Assembly (NCBI GenBank): GCA_013397115.1
Contig: VWZW01006950.1
Coordinates: 248,001-312,000, forward strand
DNA length: 64,000 bases
Source: Edolisoma coerulescens
Taxonomy: Eukaryota > Chordata > Aves > Passeriformes > Campephagidae
Reading direction: 5' to 3'
Position 1 is the stretch's first letter; every line of letters starts with the position of its first letter. The notes below the pieces were generated by a model. The model made no database searches, had not been told where the DNA came from, and saw nothing but the letters and a program-made list of their open reading frames with translations. Shown here piece after piece: positions 1 to 12,100 of this stretch. The translations under genes and the position numbers were made by a program.

Positions 1-3000
1 GGATTTGTGAGACTCTGAGTGCAGCTTGTCCCTCTGTGCCAATAGAGGGCATTATGCACACCCACAGCAGAGCTGTCTATGAGAGCTGCAGGCAATCCTC
101 CTGCTGCTTGTCTGGCTTTACCATTACAGTGTTTTTCCTAGTGTCTTATGCAGTGAATAAAAAAAGTACTTTTGGATTTAAATGGGGCAGATGTTAGTCT
201 ATAGCATTTTTGAAAGTAGCATAAATATCAGGAAAAAAGAATTGTCTCTTATTGTTTCTCTACTTCTTATGCTCCAGTTCAGCTTGAGAGACAGAAAACC
301 TTGCATGTTCAACAAAAACAGTAGTATCCTGAACATTTTATTATTCTTAGCCCTGCGAGCTGTATTTTTCACAAATCAGTTTCAAAAGTCTGCTGTGTTC
401 CCAGTTATGCAAGACCTGCTGATCTTCTGTGGCTGTCAGAAGTCCAGTGACCTCAATGATCTTTGCAGTCAGGCAGAATTCCCTTCACACAGAGTTCCTT
501 AGGAGATGGTTCCTTCTGAATGTGGTTAGACACTCAGCCCATTTTATGACCAACATATAATTGTAAATAATATGTCTTTTTGTGCAGAATCTATAGGATT
601 TATTTTTTCTTTAAACAAAGAGTAAACCCAAATAGATCAATCAAATTTCTTGGCTGGCCTTATTTTTATGAGAAAATTTATTACTGAATTCTCATGTCTC
701 AAAAGTTTTTTTGCTTCTTAGAGTGTATCTGAGAATTGCCAGTATCACTGCAAAAAGACAGGCATGCTACAGGGTATTTCTCTAGGTCAGGAATCAATGC
801 AGCCTGTCCTGGCTTGAAATCAAAGGAAAATCAGCTTTTTTCCTTTGTGTTAATAAGTTTCAGTCTCATCTGTCTGAAGCTATTGTTGTATTTTTTCAGC
901 TGATATTATATCCAAGTGTTTTGGTCTAAACTTTCCTCTGCAATGATGGTCAGAAATGAAGTTGTGAATTCTATGTTTTGGTCCTCATTTGGATTTTAGA
1001 ATTCTGCAGGTCTAACTTTGTTCCCTCCGTCTCTTCCTGTATGGACTAAAACCAGATTATACCCAATGTCGTGTTCAAAAAGTTCATTGATTTTTTTTTT
1101 TGTAGGAGTACTTTTTTTTTTCACAAGTTTGTTTGCTGGTATAAAACTGCCGCGAATCAAACTTTCTGAAAGTACTCTTCACTCTACTTTCTTCTGTTAC
1201 TTGTTTTGCTCTCCTCCTAATATTTTTTTTTTTTTGTCTTGTCATATTACTGTAATATATATTTCCACTTGTGCAGCATCAAAACAAAGACCAAAAAATG
1301 TGTTTTGCTTCCTTGGTGAAGCTTTTGGGTTGCCTGTAATGCAAAGATGAAAGCACTTCCTTCCCCATAGTTTTAAATAGCATTGTCAAGAAAATAGACT
1401 AAAGGAATAAATTCATGGTTTGCATTACTTTGAATTGTCATTCATATTTGGATTCAGTGAAAACAACCTGGAAATCTGAGAAGATTTAATCAAAAAAGTG
1501 AAACTGTTAATTGTTGCTTATTTTCAAGCCGCATTTGGCAACAGCAGAAGTTCAGTGATCAACATATCCACAAGCATACTGTTTCTAAACAAACCTGGTT
1601 GTGAAAGCAGCTAGACACTTGAGTCATGCCAGAAGAGCAACTGTGTGTTTGCTGTGCAAATTTTAGCTTAGGATTTTGCAAATATAAGTATTCCATACGT
1701 ATTTGGGCTCCTCTAGTACAAGTAAAAGCATCCCTGTGGCAGCTAGAAATCAGCAGGCAACAGCACAGCAAGATGCTACTTTGGTAGTCCTTATTTAGAT
1801 CCTGTTTATTCATATGTAAATCTAAAGTCAAGTGACTTGAATTATTGGTGTAAGCAAATGTAGTGTTTTTGCCTTTAGTACTTGATTCTGCATAGTGGGA
1901 TTACAACAGAAATAAATAAAATAAAAGTACCTGGTTTATATTTTAAAACCAAAAACTATGCCATATGTAAACACTTTGCTTCAGATTCAGGAAGAATTTG
2001 ATCATAGTGTAAAGCAGAGACAAATTCTACCAGAACACTCAGAATTTTTTGCAGCATTATTAAGTGTGAACCATATTGTATTCCATCTATTTCACATTAC
2101 CATTTTTCAAGTGGCACTTGCCACTTGTGGGAGTGCCACTTTCCCACAAGTGGGAAACCTGTTTCACCACTTAAGTTTCACAAGGCACCTTTTTTTTCTT
2201 TTGAAACAGGATTGACAGCCTCAAGTAAATAATACTTCTTCAGCAGTACTGCATCCAAGGAAGATGGTTGTGGTACCTTTGGACAGAGCTACCATGATAA
2301 ATGTATACAAGCTACTCCAGGAGTTCTAAATATTTTCCAAGAGCAAAGATGGCCTGAAAAGTTATTCAGATTTCTTACTTTTCAACATTTTTCTGTAAAA
2401 TCACTAACCTTGAAATTATCAGTTTGTTTTATTAATAAAATACTTATAAAAAGGTACATATAGAAAGTCTAAAGAAACTGACTGTCTAAGGAAACAAATT
2501 CTATTGGTTTGCTAAACACACAACACCACACCACACTCCCCATCCAACTATACTGAAGGTTTATAGAAAAATTCCTTGATCTTTTTAGTTACGAAGCCCT
2601 GCTGAATCAAAGTAAGATAGTAGAATTGTTTTTTGAAAATCTAATTAGAAGATGGGGCCCCATTTCTTTGTTGGGATCACATTGACACTTGACTGCAGAA
2701 TTCCTCTGGATACACAAACTAATTTGTCAGTTTGTCCTTGAAAGAAGTTTTTTTCCTTAATTTTGAATGCCAGAATTGGTAAAGCACATACAAACCAGTT
2801 CAGATGATGAAGGACTTAAAGAAAAAAAAAATTTTCCTCATGCCCTCCAAAGCAGGAAGCCAGATGCAAGCATTTGAAAACTATTGGAAATAAATTTAAA
2901 GATTTATGGTCACATCCACAGCAGTTTTAGTGCTAATGCATCCATGTAATAAAAAGTAAATGAATAAAGTCCTGTACTTACCATAATTTCAGTTCTTCCG

Positions 3001-4289
3001 TCTCCACAAATCTGCTAAGAAGTATGTACTGTTCTAAAGGGAGTCAAAAATGTTCTTTGTCCTTCACTGTGAACATTTATTTAGAAAGCGTATGTGCTTT
3101 GTCCAGCCTTCACAGGAAAAGATATCAGCAATATTCTTGTTTTGCACCTTATCAGAGACCTAACAGAATTTTAAACAGTATTTGTTTGGGTTATGTCGCA
3201 CCAGTGTGAAGGATGAATAGGTTTTATTCATTCATTTAACGGTGTCCAAGATTTTTATGAAAACCAGGTCTATGCTGATGATAAAATTATGTAGTTATTT
3301 TTTTCAGTAATCTTTGACTGAATAAAAAAGGCAAATGTATTTTGGTTTTGTTTTTCATACTCAGGGTTCCTGAATTTTCATATATTTATACTTCACTGTC
3401 AACCCTGTGCATGTCTCCTTCTGACTCTGGCTTCCATGGATGTTTAAAATCTGAAGTAATTTTCTGTCTGTAGTAGGCTGAACTATATTTCTATCAATTA
3501 GCCTTTAATTATTCAGGTCTTCCTAGCTGATACTATCAGAAAAATAGGATTGTTCTGGTCTGACAGGGTATTAAAGTTCTGCAGAATTCTTATGCACAAA
3601 AATTAAAGGAAGATGGGGCATATGGCCATAAACTTCAGTGAGCTAGATGTAGAAAAAAACCGAAAACTAAAACAAAGGGCTTAATGAAAAGGGGTGAAAA
3701 AGGAAGAAGGGGAGTGATACAGTAAAGAGGGTGCTGGCAAATTTTGGTGATGTCTAACTTCTAAATAAAAATCAGTTGAGTTTTCAGTAAGCAATCTTCT
3801 CAGTATGAAGTAATGGGGGATAAATAAATATGATAGTAAAATAACAGAAAATATCTGTGTAAGAAGGAAGATTTAATCTGCTTTCTGTGGTGAAATCAGG
3901 ATTTCCCTATAATCTCAATGCTACAGCACAGAAAGCATTACTGTATTGCTGTAAGTCCCAAACCATTTGTTTTCTATTAAACTTTCAATGGAGTATATCA
4001 ATACTAGCTATTATATAGATAATAGCAAATGCAACTACAGATACTTTTAAGGGGAATTAGCAAACATACTACCTATTTTCCTAAAACCAGGAAGTCACTA
4101 GGGCAGCTATGTGGTTATTTTCTTGAGCACAACATTATGTAACTCTAAGAGCAGTTTTGAAAAAACAATTTGAATGAGAAAACATTAGATATAGGTAACT
4201 ACATGTAATGTAGGTTTCACTAAAGAAGGATTATGTCTGCATAAATTAATACCTATGTTACAAGGTTTAGCTGACATTTTAGGCAAAGG
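1..4289. other. Intergenic 3' flank of C9, no gene seen
   Basis: AT-rich sequence with many poly-T and poly-A runs. No open frame on either strand carries a recognisable domain or exon-like splice context; the longest (about 110 codons near 1.0-1.35 kb) is low-complexity and Phe-rich. The first 190 bases end in an A-rich stretch with AATAAA and could be an old retroposed fragment, but I cannot assign a family. A hairpin at 2108-2153 is listed separately. Confidence 0.6.
2108..2153. repeat. Overlapping inverted repeats (hairpin cluster)
   Basis: Arms 2121-2132 (CCACTTGTGGGA) and 2142-2153 are perfect 12-bp reverse complements around a 9-base loop. A second, mutually exclusive hairpin uses 2108-2116 (CAAGTGGCA) and 2119-2127. 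The motif CCACTTG/CAAGTGG recurs four times in 46 bases. Function unknown. Confidence 0.75.
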
Positions 4290-5290
4290 TAATACAATTT
4301 ACTTTATTTGCCTAGATTTAAACAGAGTATTTCATGTGATGTCCTTTGTTGAATTTTAAGTGATGGCAGTTGGGAGAGGATGTGACCTGTCAGAAAGACT
4401 GCAAGGTAGACAAAGAGATGGTTAAAGCTACATGAGTTTAGTGGAAAGGGGATTATTGAGTTTAACTGGGATTAGTCGCAGTGTTCTGCAGGCATTGGTC
4501 ATGGGACTGATCCTGTCTGATCCATTACTTGGGTCAGGAGTCTGGTGCAAGAGCTGGGCCTATACTGATGTTATCTGAAAGTGTTCTAAACTAAATGGTT
4601 CCCGGGGAAAATCAAGTTGTTATACAGGAAGGATGAGCAGAGTTTTTGTATTGGAGTGATAGAACTCAACCAAAGTTTGATAAAATGTCAAATAATAAAG
4701 TCATGCACTAAAGGCTAGAAAGAAGATTTTTTGCTTTGTGCCAGGGAGACAATGAGTCACTAACATGACATGCACATGTGAAAAGCACATGTAATTTAAG
4801 TGCACATTAGGCAAATGATTTTTGGGAGAGGCAGGAAAAGAATTTGTGCAGAGGACTGATGAGGTCTTGTTTAGAGTCTTGTTTGCAGCTCTTGTCAACT
4901 ATGCTGAGTGACCAAGTGAAAACTTCTAGTATGAGTAGGACTTCCTGGCTTCTGAAAGGACACTGAAAGAGCTTACCTTGGGTAGCTTAAGAAAGTGGAG
5001 ATGAAAGATTATGACAAGGTCTGCAAGTATCAGGGAAGGATAATTTATACCAAAAAATATGGGATTGAAATGAAGTGTGTATAAACAAGTTGCAACTACA
5101 TTTAAAGCGGGAATTATATTACATTATAATTTTTATTAATTTCTATTCATTCATGTTCAGAAATGATCTTCCAAAGAGCATAGAGGAGGAAGGAGATCAG
5201 TAATTGCATAAGCTATGTGAGCAATTTATTAACGACATTTAATGACAGGACAGGGAGAATTTTGCTGTTAGGAAAAAAATCTGCTTATCA
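4290..5290 (+). mobile_element. Decayed CR1/L3-type LINE fragment
   Basis: Scattered remnants in LINE order. Near 4310 a stretch resembles the reverse-transcriptase 'YLDLxKAFD' region. Near 4480-4510 there is a degraded 'GVPQGSVLGP'-like segment. Near 4975-5035 sequence resembles the CR1/L3 3' region (LGSLRKWR..DYDKVCKY). Near 5160 a segment resembles the 'LPREVV' region. Frames are broken throughout, so this is far older than the CR1 copies inside C9. Boundaries are approximate, and the family call rests on pattern reading only. Confidence 0.45.
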
Positions 5291-7076
5291 GAGAGATGTT
5301 TGGTCACCATGTCTACTCACACTGAGTGTTAAATCTTAGACTATGGTAGGTTACCGTAGGCCTATCCTCTTTGTACTTTTTTTTTAAGCTGGAATGTTTT
5401 CATGTCCAGCTCTTCAGGATTTGCTCTGTCTATTAAAGGTTTCCTGCTCTACTCTTGGTGGAGAGTTCTGCTGCTCCCACTGTGAGACAGTAACACCAGA
5501 TCTTCACTAAGAGGTGCTTTTTTGCAGGTGCATGATGCAGTAAAAAGCCTGTCATGTTTTAGGCTTTCTGAAATGTCCCAGGAAGACTGCAGGAATGCTA
5601 GGTGCATGTGTGTTCCGTCCATTGGGAATATCTGTGTTTGCACTTAGGAACATTAATTATTGGAAGCCTATTAGCGGAAACCTGTTGCCACTCCTGTGGT
5701 CTGAAGGGACTGTTCATGGTGGCAGGACCAGTGAAAGGCCATTTTTTGGTCTGATTTTTGTAGCACCGTAGATTTTGTGATTCACTGTTCCCTCTCCTGC
5801 TTTGTTTTGTGATGTTTAATCTTGGGTACTTAAAGTCTTTAGAATCACTCTTGGTAGGCAGGAGGAAGGTAAAGAATGTTCCAGGGGACTCTTCCAGATC
5901 TGGACAGCCGATATGCAAAGGACCAGTCTCATTGACCTGATGGCATTTACTATTTCTGTATTTCCAAACCACCCAGCCCTCATATATGTTCATTATTGAG
6001 TCTTTCCTTATGTCTTGCTTCCAAGGGGATCTTCTGATGTTTAGTAGAATAGCTAAGTTAACATGGTTACCTTTCCCTCGAAGGGGACACTAATTTCTCT
6101 TTGTTTTCTCAATTTAGCTGCCTTTTTAAATGACACCTCTTTGAGACCTATCCTTCCTCCTCACCCTAAACAAATTTTCCAGTAATTGACTGCTGGGTTC
6201 ACTGAGGGAGATGGAGAGGTAAGTTCTGGGACAGCACAATTGCATCAGCCTTGTTTCCTTGTTCTGGAAGTTCTGCTAAAAATATGGATGGTTATGTGAC
6301 GATTCTTCTATCCTTTTGTAACTTGACTCTGATTTCACGTAAAATCTTTAACTTATTGACACAGTCAAGATACAGTGTTGGACTGTTCTGCAAATATTGG
6401 GAGGAGCAAGACTAATAACTCTAGTAAAACTGCACGTCTTCATAAACATCATAGCAATTCATGGCATGAGTTAGATGTGAAATGTAGGGCTGAAATAAAT
6501 CTGCAGGGGCATTTTGCTGAAGATAACGACTCTTCAAAATTCTTTTCAAACAATATACCATCAATCAACTGATGCTATACACATTATTCTTATACTTGTG
6601 CTGGATTTGAATTCTTGAAAATCAGTTTGAAAACATACCAGAAATAATTATGAAAAAACATTGATAAAGGGACACCAGTATGCCATTGACTAACAAAGAT
6701 GGAGTATTCATGTTCTAATGACAGCCACAGACAAAAGGTTGACCACAGCTGCTATATCAGCGCGTCTCTGTTAATATGTTTATTACTTTATTTTAATTAC
6801 GAATCATTTAAGCTGCAGGTACTTTTAAATTATGCCATTCCACTGTTCTTGGGTAGCTAGCTGGCTAGCAGAAACTGTGATTCATGGAATTGGTTTGAAA
6901 TCCATTAATGTTTTCTGAAAAAAGAGAAAAAATAGTGAAGAAGTGATAGGAGATAGTAGCTAAAACATATATATTTGGTCAAAATTTAAAAGAAATTTTA
7001 CTCTCACAGCTCACTAAGATCATGATTTTATTTTTTCCCAAATATTACTATAATGTAAAAGAATTCCAATGAAGAA
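5291..7076. other. Intergenic, no gene seen
   Basis: No exon-like or domain-bearing frame on either strand. Minus-strand frames near 5449-5993 show no family similarity that I can recognise. Confidence 0.5.
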
Positions 7077-7203
7077 CGATCTGGACACAATCCTGTGCTG
7101 TGTGCTCTGGGATGACCCTACTTAAGCAGGGAGATTGGACCAGATAACCCACTGTGGTCCATTCCAACCTGATCCATTCTGAGGTTCTGTGTGATTCTGT
7201 GAA
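7077..7203 (+). mobile_element. CR1 3'-end fragment
   Basis: The segment reads as the CR1 tail: 'gatctggacac', a 'ggagattggaccagat' stretch, 'ccattccaacctgatc' and a terminal 'tctgtgtgattctgtga' octamer-type end. Only the 3' end survives, as expected for 5'-truncated CR1 insertions. No coding capacity. Confidence 0.7.
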
Positions 7204-8352
7204 GGATGAATCAAAACTCATAGTGTGATTTTTAGAAGACTTAAATATCAGACTTCCTCTTCAAGAGTGAGTACTCCACATGTCCGAAACCACATAAGTA
7301 TCAGAAACCAAAGTTAGGTTAATATTCTTTTCTATGCTGTACCAGAGGAAACATTGGTGAATATGTGTGTGTCATGAATAATCATTGTAGTGTTTGGTCT
7401 CATGGCTGAACAGGAATATGTTAATGATACAGCGCAGGAATAAAATTAGGCTGCTTACGAGATTTGGGTTTTTTTTAATAATGCCAACCTAATTGAATCA
7501 AGCAAAGGCTAACTTCATACCCTGAATTTAACAAGAGGGCAATAACACTGACCTAGGGGATGTCCAGGAGTAGGGAAACACATAGAAATACTTTCCCAGA
7601 ATAGTTTTCAATCCTGCAAAAATTGGTTCTTCAGAGACTTCCTGAGTGAGCATGATTATCTACCTTTAATAACCTTCCATTTCTTTGTGTTGAGGTTTTA
7701 AAATGCATATTTACTTTTGGTATGCCCATTGTGTGAAGGACCAGTCTTCAGGCTGTTTAAAATCTGCCGCTTGCTGGTTTATTTAATTTATGCTACTTAT
7801 ACCTGTCCTCATGATATTACTCTTGATTTTCCAGATCTGTATCCTATTCTTATCTCATGTTTTGTTTTCCACCTGTGGAATAACTTATGGAATAAGTAGC
7901 TCTGACAGCCTGGAGGTGTAGGCTGTGGTGCTGTGGAAAGGTGTTTGTAATTCCCTTCTGTAGGGCTGTTAAGTCTTGCTGGCCATGCTTTCTTCAGGGT
8001 GCTTCATGGGTGAACTACTAGATGTAGCTGAGCTCTACTGAAGCTGAGAGAGGGCAGTCGAAATCTTCTGGTAGATATTTTTGGTGCAGGTAGAGGACAT
8101 CTTGCAAGCCGTACCATCAAGTAGTTTCAAAGGGGAAACATTCAACATTTTTCTGTATCTTTCCACCTCTTTTCCTCTTGTGGCCTCTCAGAAGATAAGA
8201 ATCTTATGGCAACATGTTGTGCATAAAACCCAAACACTTTTTTCTGGGCATGAAAACTATTACTGTTTTCAGCAGGTGAAGAAATTTGGGTCTGCCTTGC
8301 CAAATTAGAGACCAGAGCATACGTCCTTTAAATCCTGCTTTGTTTTCTTTGT

Positions 8353-8358
8353 TTTATT
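8353..8358 (-). terminator. C9: Candidate C9 polyadenylation signal
   Basis: Minus-strand AATAAA about 660 bases after the C9 stop codon, which would give a 3' UTR of normal length. The surrounding minus strand is A-rich, so the hexamer could be fortuitous. Confidence 0.3.
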
Positions 8359-8410
8359 TGTTTTCTTTGTTTCTTGTTGGTTTTTTCTGTTTTGCTTCTC
8401 AGTACATAAT

Positions 8411-8470
8411 ATATTAGTAATAGTAATAGCAATATTAATAGTAATAGTAATAATAATAATAATTTAATAA
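8411..8470. repeat. AGTAAT/AAT microsatellite
   Basis: Interrupted runs of AGTAAT and AAT units ending in a clean (AAT)n stretch, next to a T-rich tract at 8338-8398. Confidence 0.8.
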
Positions 8471-9019
8471 ACCCCAGCAACCAAAAAAAAACCCAAAAGC
8501 CTGTGAAAAAATCTGTGCCTAGACATTACTTAAAATATATTTCTGCAAGCTGAAAGTTTCAAATCTGCTGTAACACTAGCTTTGTTGGATTTAAGCATTC
8601 TATTTATCAAGTAAGAGATTTCAGTCCCCTGAACTGTCTTAAGATTTTTTTTTTCTGGAAAACATGTCTCTTCCCTCTCCTTAAGACATAAGCTTTTTGA
8701 TGGATAGTCTGACTGGAGATGAAATCTGGTTTTTTTTGAGAGCTGTATTTTTAGTCTGTTCTTACCCAGAATTCTATTCTAATCTTGAGTTCTGTCATTA
8801 CTTGTCACAACACTCAAATACAATCTAACCATTCATAAATTTGATAAAAGGTGGTGGTTCAGCTGTACCAAATCACAGATTTAAGTGAAATACAAAAGTG
8901 AATTAACCCATCACTTCATCAACTGCATCTCTGAAATGCCCCAAATATTGGCTGAGCATGTATTCTAAATTGCAGTAACACATTTAAAGAGGCTGCTTAC
9001 CTGGTTTTGAAGACCATAA

Positions 9020-9180
9020 CTATTTTCCTTCTTCACAGGGCCGTTTTTCAATGCTTTCTCCCTGGCATGGTCTGCCATCAGGTCCTGGTGCAGGATTATT
9101 ACACTGGCGAGTTCGAGTGCTCTCTCCATTGATACAGGTAGACCAGGGACTCCAACAGCTCCAGCCTCCATCAGTCACAA
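9020..9180 (-). CDS. C9: C9 exon 11: C-terminal TSP1 and stop
   Basis: Residues 553-605, then TAG. Encodes a full thrombospondin type-1 module: WSCWSPWSTC, STRTRQC, PDGRPCQG and KRPCEE. Acceptor AATACCAG in phase 1 joins exon 10 cleanly. Mammalian C9 has no equivalent; non-mammalian C9 and C6-C8 have a TSP1 at this position. Confidence 0.95.
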
Positions 9181-12100
9181 CTGGTATTAAGACATCATAA
9201 AGGATTAGTTCATCTACCTCTTTCAAGGTATACCATGATTCAACTCAGTTATGGTGACCCTGCTGATCATTGCAGCCTCCAGCACACAAACCATCGCAAA
9301 GAGTTGGCTTTTCAAAATGCGCTTGTCAGTGGCACTCCTTAGGAGCCCTGGGCTTTCAACATTTTTGTCATCCTAGGAAACATGCTCTAAGGCCCATTTT
9401 GGGTGCCTGTGTGTTAAAAAGCTGGCCACAGAGAATGAATGTACTGCACAGTAAATTTTTTACATTGTCAGTTGTGGAGCTGCATTCTTTTCCCTTTTAC
9501 CCTTGTGGATCAACTCAGTATTAAACTAGCACAGTAAGTATGAAACATGATCATGTGTTAGAAAACACCAAGCTTTTGCAGAACACTGAAGACAAAATAG
9601 TTTAAGACATGGTAAGATTGCTTTTGCCTGAAATCAGTTTACCAGTACTGCACCATGCTTCAATAATAATCCTGTGTACTTAAATGAACTTTGTGTCATT
9701 CAAAGACACAGTAATGTATGTGGGACAACGAACTCCAAATTAGAGTATCCTCTTTATGGAAAGAACTCAGTAACTTACATTAACTTCCACTCCTTGCCTT
9801 TGAGATTTGACGGCAGTAAGTATAAGGAAGTGCTATGAAATGCTCCTGTTCTTATGAAGGCTCATTTTGTCAGCATATTGTTAACAACAAATATGCTCAT
9901 TTTAGTTTGTTTGGAGTATTTACTAACCTTTCACTAATGTAGATTTGGGAATTTGACAAGCGATTCCCTTAAAATAACTTGAGCACATGCATATACAGAC
10001 TCCATCTACTAGCACAAGGGTGCCTCCATTTTTGCAGGGTTCACATTTGCACACACTGTATTCATCAATGTAGTCTTCAATTGCTCTTTCCAAATTTTGT
10101 TTCTTTAAATACGCGTCTCTCATCTTAACTGGAACAAGTGTATGTATTGGAGAAGGCTGTAGAAGAAAAAAGTCCATGCATAACACACTTTTCCAAAGTT
10201 CTGAATCCTTTTGATATAGCCATCACTAGAGTAAACATCTGAAGAAACAGTTGAGATGAAGAAAATGTGTGAAAGTTCATGATAACTTGGAGTCTCACCT
10301 TCATCTTAGAACAAAAGCTTTCAAACTGTAAGAAGCCACAGCTTTGAAGAAGCTGTACTTACCCGTTGCTGTATCACCACTGGAGCATCAACCAAAGATT
10401 TAGCCCACTGTATGTAATCCTGTACATCAACCAGTTTGGATCCTCGTAGTAACATTTCTTTGATTTTAACTGAAAAGTCAATCTTCCCTCCATCAACTAA
10501 GGAAATGGCATCATCAATGACAGCGTTATCGTTCATTTCTACTGTAGAAAAAAGAAGAGAGGACAAAGAAGGATGTTTAATGTCCATGCATCTGGAAGAA
10601 CAGCTGTCCCCCTAGTGCAGCCAGTCCCTCTTTGTAAAATGGTTGTGGAGAGAACCCTTGGTTGCAGCAGAATTCAATATCTATTTGCTCGTACCTCTTA
10701 TGTGGGAGGAAGTCTTTTACTTTGCAATTAAATTAGAAAACCCTAGATCTGAAAGGAAAAGAAGCGATAGGACAAACTGAGACACATTATGGAGATCATA
10801 GTCCTTTGAGAACAAGCAAAACATAATGAGTAATTCTACTGTATCCCCTGAGCTAAACCAAAAAACGGCAGCAATTAGAATAGTAGGAGCTTTTGCTTCA
10901 TAATTAAAATACAAGAGCAAAGCACTGAAAATAATTGCCTCTTCTGTGCTTAGTAGTAAATAACCTTCCCTTTTGCAATTTTTATGCCATGTGAAACAAA
11001 GCCCGTCTCCAGACACATAAAGGAGCAAAGGGGAACCATGACAGGCAGGGGAACACAAACAGGGTAATCAGAGAAAGAGAGCCCCTGCTTTGTCTCCTCC
11101 CAGGCCTGTTCCAGCAGAGTCATTAGCCCTGCAGGATGGGGCTGAGGATGAATCAACAGCAAGATGATTCAATGGAAGGGTTCTCTGGATGCAAAGAATG
11201 GCATTCTGGGACTGCAGGAATTTAAATACTTGGCATATATTTAGAGGACTGACATTGAAAAAGTAAGGGGGGTTCAAGGTGATTTTGGGAGGAACAAACT
11301 TGAGAAAGTAAAGGGATAAAGGCAAAAAACCAGGCCTGATTGCATATAGAAAAGTGACTGATCTGTGAGCTTGCCTGTTATGTACTGTCCTTCATCTTTG
11401 CAGTCTGTCCTGGCTTTCCATTAAATTCCATTCTAACTGTTTCGTAGGGCAAAGGGACTCTATTCTGCAAGCGTGCATGTGTGTGGAGCTCTGTGTGCCA
11501 GGCCCTGGAGCTGGACAAGGGCTGATAGGGACCTGGTGTTTGTGGTGCTAATAACTGGAACAAGTGACAATACATATGCCAGTGTGTGATCACTAGCAGG
11601 TGTCAAGCCAGACTGGCAGGTGAGTATAGGATAAGTGGTTTGGGAGCCAAGTACCAGAGCAGCTGTTACTGTGGCCTAGATCAGGTGGCTTTCCATGAGG
11701 CATCGACAGCAACAGTCAGCAAGGGACGACCAACAGATGTCATCTACTTGGCCTTCTGTAAGGCCTTTGATATAGTCCCACATGACTTCCTTATCTCCCC
11801 ATTGGATACATATGGATTTGAAGGGTGGGCTTATTGGTGGGCCAGGACCTGGCTGGATGGACACAGCCAGAGGGTTGTGGTCAATGGCTCTATGTCCAGG
11901 TGGAGGCCAGTGACAGGTGGTGTCCCTCAGGGCTCTGTTTTGGGAGTGATGCTCTTCAATATCTTCATCAATGACAGATGCACCATCAGAAAGTTTCCAG
12001 ATGACACAAAACTGAGCCATTAACACAACAGAAGGATTGGATTGCATCCTGGGATACCCAGACAAACTTGAGAAGTGGGCCCACAAAAACCTCATGAAGT

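Larger units (their letters stand above)
7204..9019. other. C9 3' flank and probable 3' UTR
   Basis: Non-coding. The part nearest 9019 should contain the C9 3' UTR, since the stop codon is at 9020-9022. On the minus strand an AATAAA occurs at 8353-8358, in a plus-strand T-rich tract (8338-8398). An interrupted (AGTAAT)/(AAT) microsatellite lies at 8411-8470. No other gene seen. Confidence 0.5.
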
